Of a DNA stretch of 64,000 nt, positions 31,798-40,702 are shown in pieces. Source of the DNA: Lachancea dasiensis. Taxonomy: Eukaryota > Ascomycota > Saccharomycetes > Saccharomycetales > Saccharomycetaceae. Location: contig LT598461.1 of assembly GCA_900074725.1 (NCBI GenBank), positions 1 to 64,000 on the forward strand, written 5' to 3'. The translations under genes and the position numbers were made by a program. Positions within the stretch are counted from its first letter, which is position 1. The number at the start of each line of letters is the position of its first letter. The notes below the pieces were generated by a model. It had not been told where the DNA came from. It made no database searches and saw nothing but the letters and a program-made list of their open reading frames with translations.

Positions 31798-32306
31798 TTT
31801 CAAGGCGTACAAAAGTTCCGTCGTTTTTGGCAGAATTTACTACAAGCGAGCCACCTGTTGGTGGCTCACATCAGGGCTCCCGTATGCTCGCTTTTTGGCT
31901 GAGCAAGTGTGTGTATGCGCCCACACATTGAAGTCCTGGCCACGTTATGATCTTAAACTTAAATGAAATTTACGGTGTTAGTTGTTTTTAAGCATGTATA
32001 GTAGGTATTGAAACTTTTACGAGTAACCATAAAAGAGGTGTACTGATGAAAAGAGGAGTCCTACAAGATCCTCTAGGTCTTGCCCTCTAATCATACGCCT
32101 ACACGGCTTTGCTCAATTAATCATAGCGAGATCTCAGTAGTGAATTGGCTTCCATGAAGTAGCCCCGCAGCTATTTTTGTAATTGTCGTCATTTTGTCGA
32201 TGATGTCGTCGATAATTATGTTCGTGCAAACTTGATACATAAACAAATGAAGTCCGATTGAAAGGCATCCAGATCAGGACTGCAGCTAAGCATTTGAGCA
32301 AGCTCT
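31798..32306. other. Intergenic, promoter of the CLC gene
   Basis: About 510 bp between same-strand genes. It starts with a GAGCCACCTGTTGGTGGCTC inverted repeat near 31849-31868 that could act in 3'-end formation. No gene seen. Confidence 0.5.
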
Positions 32307-35051
32307 ATGCCGCAGCTGAATAACACTGATTCTATCAATAGTGAAGATGATGGGAAAAATTACTCTCGTGGATTCAGAAAGAAACAAATTTCTGGTGATG
32401 ATGCTAAATTCAAGCTTGATATAACACGCGTGAGTGAACCTCTCCAGGGTTTGCTAGATGTCAATCGTGGCCAACTATCATCCCAGCCGGATGATTCCAT
32501 TGCTAATTACAATAAGACTTTGCGCCAACTCGGACGAGAGGTAAGCATTCGCTCTCCAATTCGGAGAGCCACCTCACAAGATTATTTTGGGGTTGCGGTA
32601 CAGGGGGACTCGCCTATCACTTATGGAAGTACTATTCCGAGTAGTCCCTCTTCTCAACTCCGTACTTCTAGTGCATTAGAGGTTTCTCCAAGAACTTCCG
32701 CAAACCTCACAGGATCATCACCAAATCAGGGAAATCTCCCAATATTAGCCCGAAATTACTATGATGACTTCACAAGTGTTGACTGGGTGAAAGATTATCT
32801 ATTTGACGTTCAACAACGGGAGTATTTATATTCTTTAAAAGGACTATCCGGGAAGTTGAGAAGAATGTACAGCTTTCTCCAGGACTGGGTCCTGATTGTC
32901 GTTACGGCCTTAAGCTGTGCACTACTAGCCTTCACAATTGATAAGTCGGAAGAATTATTGGTGGACTTGAAAAGAGGTTATTGTAAATCAAACTTTCTGC
33001 TCAATGAGCAACAGTGCTGTAGCAGCTACACCTGTGCCACATGGACTTTATGGCCCCAGGTCTTTCCTTCCTTCCAGGGTGGTACATTACGAGCCGACTT
33101 TACCATATACGTAATACTCAGCTTACTACTTGCATTTTTATCCGCCAAGGTGACGCTAACCACAAAGTATATCAATCCACTCGCAAAAAAGACTGACAAG
33201 AAGACTTTCAAGACTATGTATCACGCTTATGGTAGTGGTGTGCCAGAAGTGAAAACTATTTTGTCTGGATTTATCATCCGGAAATTCCTTGGATCTTACA
33301 CCCTCTTTTCTAAGACTATGGCTCTGATCCTCGCCATTGCTTCAGGTCTTTCTGTGGGAAAGGAAGGGCCCTATGTTCATCTGGCCACATGCGTTGGTAA
33401 CATATTGAGCAGATATTTTGAGAAGTATAAACAAAACGGCATTGAGAGAAGGGTTGTATTATCCGCATCAGCGGCCATTGGGGTGACACTGGCGTTCGGA
33501 TCACCCTTAGGGGGGGTGATGTTTTCTTTTGAGGAGGTCAGCTATTTTCTCCCCGGTAATCAATTATTCAAGACATTCTTCGCCGCCATTATGGCTAATC
33601 TTTTCCTCAGGTTATTGGATCCATATGGCACTGGAAAAGCTGTCTTATTTGAAGTACAGTACAATTCCGACTGGCAAACTACCGAGCTACTCCTTGCAGT
33701 TGTTATAGGAGTCTCTGGGGGTATTTTTGGTGCCTTTTTTTGCAAATTCGTGTCATTTTGGTCAAATTGGTTCAGAAATAGAAGCTTCGTCCGTGATAGG
33801 CCTCTACGCGAGGTACTAATAGTTACTACAATAACGGCATTTGTCACTTTTTCAAACACATATACCAACATTTCTGTCGCTGAATTACTAGCCAATTTAG
33901 CGTCGCCGTGCTACTCTCCCGATGACTTTACCGGAGCGTATGGGCTTTGTCCCGTAGATAAAAATCGTTTTCCCAGCGAGATAATTCCACTCTCAATCGC
34001 ACTTGTCATCAAGATAATTTTAACAAGTATAACTTTTGGCATTAAGGTACCAGCTGGCATATACGTACCCTCAATGGTCATAGGAGCTCTATTTGGTAGA
34101 ATTTTTGCCATGGCATTTGATTACGTGGCTAACATGTACCCCGAAATATCCTTCTTTTCGCATATCTGCAATAAGACGAATACGGATGGTGTTTGCATTG
34201 ACCTCGGAATTTATGCAATGATTTCAGCTGGTTCTTTTATGGCAGGAATTACCAGAATGAATTTGACACTTGCAGTCATTATCTTTGAACTGACCTCATC
34301 ATACAACTATGTGGTTCCTATATCAATAGCAATTGCCGTGTCGAATATGGTGGCTCATGTTTTGGAGCCGCAGTCACTCTATGGAATGTTGATAAGAAAA
34401 AATGACTTTCCCTTCCTTGATAATCATCAAATCAGAAACTTCGGTGACCACGAATTCGACGTGAGAGATATTGTAACGAAGGTTGGACGAGGAAGTGGTA
34501 GCGCCTTCATAGATCTTACCACTTCGTATGATTTCTCTTGCCTTAGATTAAGGGAGATGCTCAACGATTTACAGAAAGGTGGACTGGTGGACGGGTGTCT
34601 GCCAATTTTAAAAAAGGGACAATTGGCAGGTATACTACCCGCCCCAGAATTGGAATTAGCTCTAGATAAATTGGAGCGTTTTTGCGAAGCATATCGATTA
34701 TCTGGAGATTTTCGAGTTCAGCTATTAGATCCAGACGCCATATCTGGAAACATGCATGTCTTGGATTCCCATCTTCTCAGCAACAATGAGATGGCAGGTG
34801 ATATTTTTCATTCAGCTACTGACAATGAAAAAGTTTCCCTACAAAAGATGCTTGACGGCTTGTGTGATTTTCGAAAGGTAGTGGAGCGGTCGCCACTGAT
34901 GCTGGATGTGAATTCTCCCTTATCTCTGGTTGAACTGCTTTTCACTAAACTGGGCAACAGATCCATTTCAGTTCTTGAAGAGAATGTATTTATCGGCTTA
35001 ATCCACAAGAAAAACTTCATCGACCACTGTAGGGACAAGAAGATATTTTAA
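32307..35051 (+). CDS. CLC-family chloride channel or Cl-/H+ exchanger (not the Gef1 type)
   Basis: 914 residues. About 190 disordered residues precede the CLC membrane domain. The gate motif GKEGPYVH places the gating glutamate at E353; GSGVPEVK and SPLGGVMFSFEEVSYF are the other pore signatures, the glutamates in the last suggesting exchange rather than a passive channel. Two CBS domains fill about 740-914. S. cerevisiae Gef1 (779 residues) has GKEGPSVH and a different N-terminus; this is a second fungal CLC lineage lost from S. cerevisiae. It probably acts in an organelle or plasma membrane in anion and pH balance. Not placed next to KAR4 in S. cerevisiae. Confidence 0.92.
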   Translation: MPQLNNTDSINSEDDGKNYSRGFRKKQISGDDAKFKLDITRVSEPLQGLLDVNRGQLSSQPDDSIANYNKTLRQLGREVSIRSPIRRATSQDYFGVAVQGDSPITYGSTIPSSPSSQLRTSSALEVSPRTSANLTGSSPNQGNLPILARNYYDDFTSVDWVKDYLFDVQQREYLYSLKGLSGKLRRMYSFLQDWVLIVVTALSCALLAFTIDKSEELLVDLKRGYCKSNFLLNEQQCCSSYTCATWTLWPQVFPSFQGGTLRADFTIYVILSLLLAFLSAKVTLTTKYINPLAKKTDKKTFKTMYHAYGSGVPEVKTILSGFIIRKFLGSYTLFSKTMALILAIASGLSVGKEGPYVHLATCVGNILSRYFEKYKQNGIERRVVLSASAAIGVTLAFGSPLGGVMFSFEEVSYFLPGNQLFKTFFAAIMANLFLRLLDPYGTGKAVLFEVQYNSDWQTTELLLAVVIGVSGGIFGAFFCKFVSFWSNWFRNRSFVRDRPLREVLIVTTITAFVTFSNTYTNISVAELLANLASPCYSPDDFTGAYGLCPVDKNRFPSEIIPLSIALVIKIILTSITFGIKVPAGIYVPSMVIGALFGRIFAMAFDYVANMYPEISFFSHICNKTNTDGVCIDLGIYAMISAGSFMAGITRMNLTLAVIIFELTSSYNYVVPISIAIAVSNMVAHVLEPQSLYGMLIRKNDFPFLDNHQIRNFGDHEFDVRDIVTKVGRGSGSAFIDLTTSYDFSCLRLREMLNDLQKGGLVDGCLPILKKGQLAGILPAPELELALDKLERFCEAYRLSGDFRVQLLDPDAISGNMHVLDSHLLSNNEMAGDIFHSATDNEKVSLQKMLDGLCDFRKVVERSPLMLDVNSPLSLVELLFTKLGNRSISVLEENVFIGLIHKKNFIDHCRDKKIF

Positions 35052-36030
35052 TACATAAAGGAATTTCTCAGGTCTATTTCTATCCGCGTTTTCATGCGCA
35101 CTTTTTTGCTGTAAATTACTTAGGCGATGTTGATATGGACTACGGGGTCATTGAATCTTATTTCGCTTTTTGTCGAATTAGTATGTATGTGAAGCGCAGC
35201 TGCTTTGTTTTGCTGTATAATTTGTTTTCGACCGTATGCAAAGTTCCATACTCTTAAATCATTCTGACAATTTAATATCACATCAATTCCAGTGAAAGTA
35301 AACAAATGATAACCAAACATTAAGTTCAGGAACTTTAAGGCGAACAATTTTGTGCTTGCATACAAGATCCATTGGAAAGTACGTCGGTATCAGCCATCGG
35401 AATCACACCTCTGTTTTTTTCATCAAAATTCATGAGTGAAGTTTAATGTTGATACGAAAGCTGGACAAAGTTGTTGTGTATTGCATGTTTATTTTACCTT
35501 ACGGACGGAGTAGTAATCTTTGTTAATTTCCTTCTTAACACTAAACACACCTTCAATTTTACATCTGTGTGTACCTGATAAAAATAACAGGTCGTCGGAA
35601 CCTGACTGACGTTAAGAACAACCTGTCAACGACATCAAAAACGCCTTCGCTTCAGGGCCTTTTATGTTTGTACTTGTTATACCAACGAGTTGTTTCCCAA
35701 ATTCTATCACTTTAAGGCTTCGCACCAAGCTTGATATTCATAGAGAGCACGAAATGCGGATATATGAGGAGTAAAGAGAGTATCCAGTCAGTGACAATTA
35801 GCCGTGATTGCTTAAAGCCAAAGCGACCCGAAACAATGGCCACGAAACGCTAAGTATGTTAAAGCAAAAAAGATTCACCTACTCTGTCTTTATGAAACCG
35901 CTATGTTTGACAAATGTTCTGGTTTCAGCGTGTGTCACCTGGAACCAACGACACATAAAAAAGTACTAAAGGCCATGAGATTCCAAGCCCGCAGAAAGTA
36001 CGCAAAAATCAACTATACTCGAAAGAAGGC
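35052..36030. other. Intergenic, promoter of KAR4
   Basis: 980 bp. The plus-strand open frame 35903-36100 overlaps the KAR4 start in another frame and is judged a shadow. KAR4 in S. cerevisiae is pheromone-induced through Ste12; a TGAAAC core appears only once (minus strand near 35889), so I cannot claim a pheromone-response array. Confidence 0.4.
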
Positions 36031-36996
36031 ATGTTGTCTGATCGTGGGAGGCCAAAAAATGGTAACGAGAGTACACGGAAAAAGAAGAGTAATCCTCTAA
36101 AGCCTTCTCCTCAGCCACATCACAATGACTATACTGAAAATTATATTCACACTACTGTGCCACCTCAAAGATATATCAAGAACTCGGAGAATCAGGTCGA
36201 GGGCTATCCTAATCTGCAGAAGCTTTTTCGCCTAAAAGAGAGGCATGTGGCAAAAAACGCTACAACTCCTTTTGGATGCAAAATTGACATTGACGCAATG
36301 GTTCCCACTTTGAACCATTGGATTTCTGACGAAAGAATGGTTTTTGATGTTGTAATGATTGGCTGCCTCACTGAGAATCAGTTTATTTACCAAATTTTGA
36401 CTTCCCTGCCCATTCATAAGCTGATAACTAAGCCCGGCTTCCTACTTATTTGGGGGAGTGCACAGAAAATCAACGAACTAACGAAACTATTGCAGAGTGA
36501 GGCGTGGTCAAAGAAGTTTCGAAAAAGCGAAGAGCTAGTTTTCATTCCAGTCGACAAAAGCTCTCCCTTTTATCCAAGTCTCGACAATGATGATCAGACG
36601 CTTTTCGAAAAGATGCAGTGGCATTGCTGGATGTGTATAACTGGAACGGTTCGAAGAGCAACAGATGGTCATCTCATCCATTGTAATGTTGACACGGATC
36701 TTGCTCTAGAAACCAATGACCAGCAACATAGCGCTGTCCCCGCTCATCTTTATAAAATAGCCGAAAACTTCTCAACAGCAACAAGAAGGCTTCACATTAT
36801 CCCCGCTAGAACAGGTACTGAAATGCCTGTAAGGGTTAGACCTGGCTGGGTAATAATGAGTCCGGACGTGATGCTGAATAATTTTGAGTGTGCAAGATAT
36901 TTGGCAGAAATCAGTAAAATTGGGACTCATCTGCCTGCTAAAAATGACATCGAATCTTTAAGGCCAAAAAGCCCTACTCAAAAAAGATTGACTTGA
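36031..36996 (+). CDS. KAR4: Karyogamy and meiosis regulator Kar4 (METTL14-like)
   Basis: 321 residues against 335 in S. cerevisiae. Kar4 works with Ste12 on karyogamy genes and is a non-catalytic partner of Ime4 in the mRNA m6A writer. The MT-A70-like fold runs from about residue 85: ATTPFGCKI, TFDVVMIGCLTENQF-like VFDVVMIGCLTENQF, WHCWMCITGTVRR and the almost unchanged ENFSTATRRLHIIPARTG. The catalytic DPPW of true methyltransferases is replaced, as is usual for Kar4. Neighbour order PEX34...KAR4-SPB1 agrees with chromosome III, with extra genes interspersed. Confidence 0.98.
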   Translation: MLSDRGRPKNGNESTRKKKSNPLKPSPQPHHNDYTENYIHTTVPPQRYIKNSENQVEGYPNLQKLFRLKERHVAKNATTPFGCKIDIDAMVPTLNHWISDERMVFDVVMIGCLTENQFIYQILTSLPIHKLITKPGFLLIWGSAQKINELTKLLQSEAWSKKFRKSEELVFIPVDKSSPFYPSLDNDDQTLFEKMQWHCWMCITGTVRRATDGHLIHCNVDTDLALETNDQQHSAVPAHLYKIAENFSTATRRLHIIPARTGTEMPVRVRPGWVIMSPDVMLNNFECARYLAEISKIGTHLPAKNDIESLRPKSPTQKRLT

Positions 36997-37118
36997 TCAT
37001 AATCTTTCTTCGGGCATCTAAAACTGACCTAATGTTGACCGAAATAAATTTCGAAGTTAATGTCTAATTTAAAGCATATACTCGCTAAACAATGCTTGCG
37101 TCGAAGATTGCAAAGTAC

Positions 37119-38636
37119 TTATTTAAACCAGTTTGTAACACCTTCTTTGATTGGTAGTAACAAACCTTTTTGCTTTGGAATGTACTCAACACGGTGATAA
37201 GCATTGATGTTTTTCCTCAAGACAATCTGGTAACAAGTGGCAGAACCTTGCCTAGAAATGATGGTCGACGAAGCTAAAAAGTATTCCCAGATTCTAAACC
37301 ATTTAATACCATACTTGTTAACGACAGCATCCTTGTTGCCCATCCAGTTTCTGTACCATCTCCATAGAGTGGCAGAATAGTGAACACCAATGTTGTCAAT
37401 AGAGACAACTTCAAAACCATTAGCTTCTAACTTGGCAACCACAAAATCTAATGGGGTTGAAGCATCAGCACCGGGGAATATATATTTGTTCATAAAAAGA
37501 CCCCAGATAAGATCTTCATATTGCCACGATTTTCTCAAACCGGCGATTTGCAAGAAGAAGAGACCGTCATCTTCAAGCATAGCATAAACTTGTCTGAGGA
37601 AAGAGCCAAACTTTCTGATTCCAACATGTTCTGCCATTTCCAAACAAGTAATTTTGTCGTACTTCTTGCCCTCTGGAGAAGGTAATGGGGTATCTCTGTA
37701 ATCTGAGCATAAAATGCGCGATTGAGATTGAGGGATACCTTGCAATTCCAATTTCCCGTTACCCCATTTAGTCTGGTTTCTTCCCAACGTGATCCCTGTG
37801 ACCTTAGCATTATAAACTTTAGACGCATAAGTGGCCAAGGTACCCCAACCACACCCCAAGTCCAACAGATACTCACCGGGCTGCAAGTCGATCTTATCGC
37901 AAACAACTTTCAGCTTGTTGTCTTGCAATTGCTCAAGAGATTCTTCTGATTCAATGTCAGAGATTACACCACTGGTGTAAACCATCCTTGATCCCAAAAA
38001 CCATGCGTAGAAATCATCACCACGGTCATAGTGATCTCTAACTTGTTCTTCATCTTGCGATCTTGTATGCATGATCACTTCTGGGATCATGCCCAGCAAG
38101 AAGAATCTAAAGAGAGACAACGTGAACGAAAACTGCGACCAATCGTGTCTGAACTCCAAGACCTCGAGCGCATCTCCATTGAATGAAACCTTATTGGCGA
38201 AGTATAGTTCGTGGAACGTTTCCATTGGAATTTTCTTGCCATGATACTTCTTGGCGAGCTGTTCATCATGGAAAGTCAAGTAGTGTTCAATGGGTTTTCC
38301 AGGCAATTGACATTTATCATTCAAGCGTGGCGAGAACGTCGAGGCTAGTGTCCAATACGCCATGAGAATGGGCAAAACAAACAGCAAGAAAAAGAATAGG
38401 AAAGTTTTCAATCCGCCACCTAGCTTTCTGGAAGCATAAAAAGGGATTCCAATGATTAGCGCTAAGACAGTTAAGTTGGAAAAGTGTTTCGAGCTAGGCC
38501 CCTCTGCTGGCAATGGAGCGTTCTTGATAGCAGGCGAGTTAGAAGTTCTAACGCCATATTTGGTGTTTGAAGGATCTGGTTTGGGAGCAGCGGGTGTAGC
38601 TGCGAACTTCACACCATCAAACGGGAAGGATGACAT
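37119..38636 (-). CDS. MTS1: Sphingolipid C9-methyltransferase
   Basis: 505 residues from ATG 38636 (MSSFPFDGVKF); the open frame upstream has no ATG. Two membrane segments at about 54-69 and 76-97 precede a SAM-dependent methyltransferase with motif I DLGCGWG (259-265) and the family signature RDHYDRGDDFYAWFLG. It is related to cyclopropane-fatty-acid synthases. The enzyme adds the 9-methyl branch to the sphingoid base of glucosylceramide in the ER. S. cerevisiae has neither gene nor product; L. kluyveri and K. lactis do. Convergent with KAR4. Confidence 0.95.
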   Translation of the reverse strand: MSSFPFDGVKFAATPAAPKPDPSNTKYGVRTSNSPAIKNAPLPAEGPSSKHFSNLTVLALIIGIPFYASRKLGGGLKTFLFFFLLFVLPILMAYWTLASTFSPRLNDKCQLPGKPIEHYLTFHDEQLAKKYHGKKIPMETFHELYFANKVSFNGDALEVLEFRHDWSQFSFTLSLFRFFLLGMIPEVIMHTRSQDEEQVRDHYDRGDDFYAWFLGSRMVYTSGVISDIESEESLEQLQDNKLKVVCDKIDLQPGEYLLDLGCGWGTLATYASKVYNAKVTGITLGRNQTKWGNGKLELQGIPQSQSRILCSDYRDTPLPSPEGKKYDKITCLEMAEHVGIRKFGSFLRQVYAMLEDDGLFFLQIAGLRKSWQYEDLIWGLFMNKYIFPGADASTPLDFVVAKLEANGFEVVSIDNIGVHYSATLWRWYRNWMGNKDAVVNKYGIKWFRIWEYFLASSTIISRQGSATCYQIVLRKNINAYHRVEYIPKQKGLLLPIKEGVTNWFK

Positions 38637-40702
38637 TTGGGGACAGGCAGTGAGTCTTCCCAACAGAGAAAATCGATGTGAGCTTCAATTGGTGTGTTGG
38701 ACGACAAGCTTAACGGTGGAAGGAAAAGGGCTTTTTTCGTGAAAGCATTGTCGTGTTCGAAAGTGAAAAAAAACAATCACGTGAAAATCGTTTAACTTTC
38801 TCGAGGCTTGTCACTTAGGTCAAATACCGTCGTTTGTTGATTCAGTGTCATATTAATCGGGAAATCTCAAGATGTCAGGATAATATCCATAACCTTTCAG
38901 ATGAGGTTTAGCTTCAACATGGCGTTCAAGTATAGGTAAAGCTAATGGAAAGTGCTTATTAGCAAGTAGCTAGTCACAGGCAGAGTCAGCAAAGCGTGAT
39001 TTGATCCATTTATCATATTATGCACTAGGCACCATCGTACCACGACACCAGGCGGCGAAATGAATCCAGAGACCCTTTACATTAGTCGAGAAAAGCCGAG
39101 AGATGCAATGGGAGCTGAACAGCATTCCAAATGCAAAAGAGGTAACATAAAGCCCCTAAATGTGTATTGCGAACCTATGCACGACCGAGGATCTTTAACA
39201 AGCCATATTTTGACCTCCGACGAGTGTTCTGAGCTGACTGGACGTGATCGATAGTAAAAACACTGTAGTCAGACAAGGTGTTGAAGGGTGCCTGCTTTAT
39301 TTGCGGGGTTAAAATAACTTCAACACAATTTTTTTAACCCACTCTCTGAACGAAGAGCTCGTGAGCCTGTTTCAACGTTGGTGATTCGACGTTAGTCTCG
39401 AAAACGGTTCCTCAAAACGTAGAGCAGATATTACAGACAGCTATGAGAAGGGTCTGGAGGGGGAAGTGGGGGCGCGATGACGCAAGTTAGTATCAAATTA
39501 GTGCCACGTGAGCTCACAAGTTGACATGTGTGTTCATGTGGACAGGCATGGCTAGATTTACGATATCCGGTCTCAAATTTTAGTTGGACAAAAGTGAACA
39601 CTCTGAGCAAAGTCAAGTGAAAGAAGTCCCAATGCTCAGGAAACACACTTTACATATTACTTATGGCTTCAATCCTCTCCAGACTTTGTATAAAGTAACT
39701 CTAGTACGTGAATACCATTTACTCTTTGATAGCTGTAAGATACAAAGAAAAAATGTCCTGCTGAAAACTTGAGCGTCACTAAAAGTTTAAAATTGGAGCC
39801 AGTATTTTGTAAGATAGCTTGACACTCTTTTTCCTTATTTGGTCATATCAATCGGTAGAAATGGAAAGCGTAAGCGTTGCAAGTACTACTAGCTGCCTTA
39901 AAGCTCGTGAAACCTTTGGAACCGTGGCTCTCTTTGGTTAGCAAATAGCTAGTTATTAAAAATCATTAGTATTGGCTTTAATTTTGGATGTCCCAGTAAA
40001 ACATCAGCCACGGACGTCAAACTTGATTTAAGAGAAATACGTATGTACTGGGGACGAGTGTTACTAGATTGTATTCGAAAACTCAATTTTTTTGCCTTGT
40101 ACAATCGAAAGCGAGAGGGTAGCTTACGATTGCAAAGCAGCGTGTGATATACATCTCCTGATTTTTCATGTAATTGCCGGCGCACCCAAAGATTTCTCGA
40201 ATTTTCCTTTTCCCGAGGACTGTAATTCAATGAAGTTCATGACGATAGAGACGCCAAAAAACACGACCAATGGTAGAGCTTTAACAGGACGTTGTATATT
40301 TGAAATCAGTTACTGGGTCTCCAAGTATCAAAACTTCAGAAAATTTAAAACATTTCATTTTTTTTTCAGCGTCAGTGAGCAGCATTGTTTAGGAAGATTT
40401 TAGGTCATGAACCCAGAAGTAAAAGAAGCTCCTAATGACTACTGTATCCACAAAGATTGGCCAGCATTTCCGTGAAAATTGTGAGCGCGTGGCAGTGTCA
40501 AAATGATGTGATCACTTTGGTTTTATCTGTCACTAAATTTTTCCTGTCGTCGTAAACTCGACGCTGTGCCCGAAAAAAAAATTTTAGTGAAGGTGATGAG
40601 ATGAGATGAGATGAGCGCATCTTCCCAAAGCTTGACTTGCAACTAGACTGTTCCACTTGAAACCTCAGTTACAGTTGACTCTTCGTACACCACCAACGCA
40701 AG
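38637..40702. promoter_or_regulatory. MTS1-SPB1 divergent gap with PAC/RRPE sites near SPB1
   Basis: Two kilobases without a clear gene. ATCACGTG at 38776-38783 is a Cbf1-type site 140 bp before MTS1. At 40595-40615 GATGAG is repeated four times in overlap (GATGAGATGAGATGAGATGAG with 5-bp period), and AAAAATTTT lies at 40577-40585: PAC and RRPE boxes of ribosome-biogenesis genes, about 100 bp before SPB1. At 39011-39042 a piece resembles the subtelomeric repeat. A 64-codon frame at 39060 is weak. Confidence 0.65.

Noticed and set aside
35903-36100. 65-codon frame overlapping the KAR4 start.
   Set aside because: KAR4 in the other frame is certain; the overlapping frame shows no homology.
38776-38840. 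Centromere candidate: ATCACGTG matches CDEI.
   Set aside because: No AT-rich CDEII of suitable length and no CDEIII (TTTCCGAA core) follows. A Cbf1 promoter site is enough to explain it.
39060-39254. 64-codon frame with an ATG in the MTS1-SPB1 gap.
   Set aside because: Composition is uninformative and no family comes to mind; chance frames of this length are expected.
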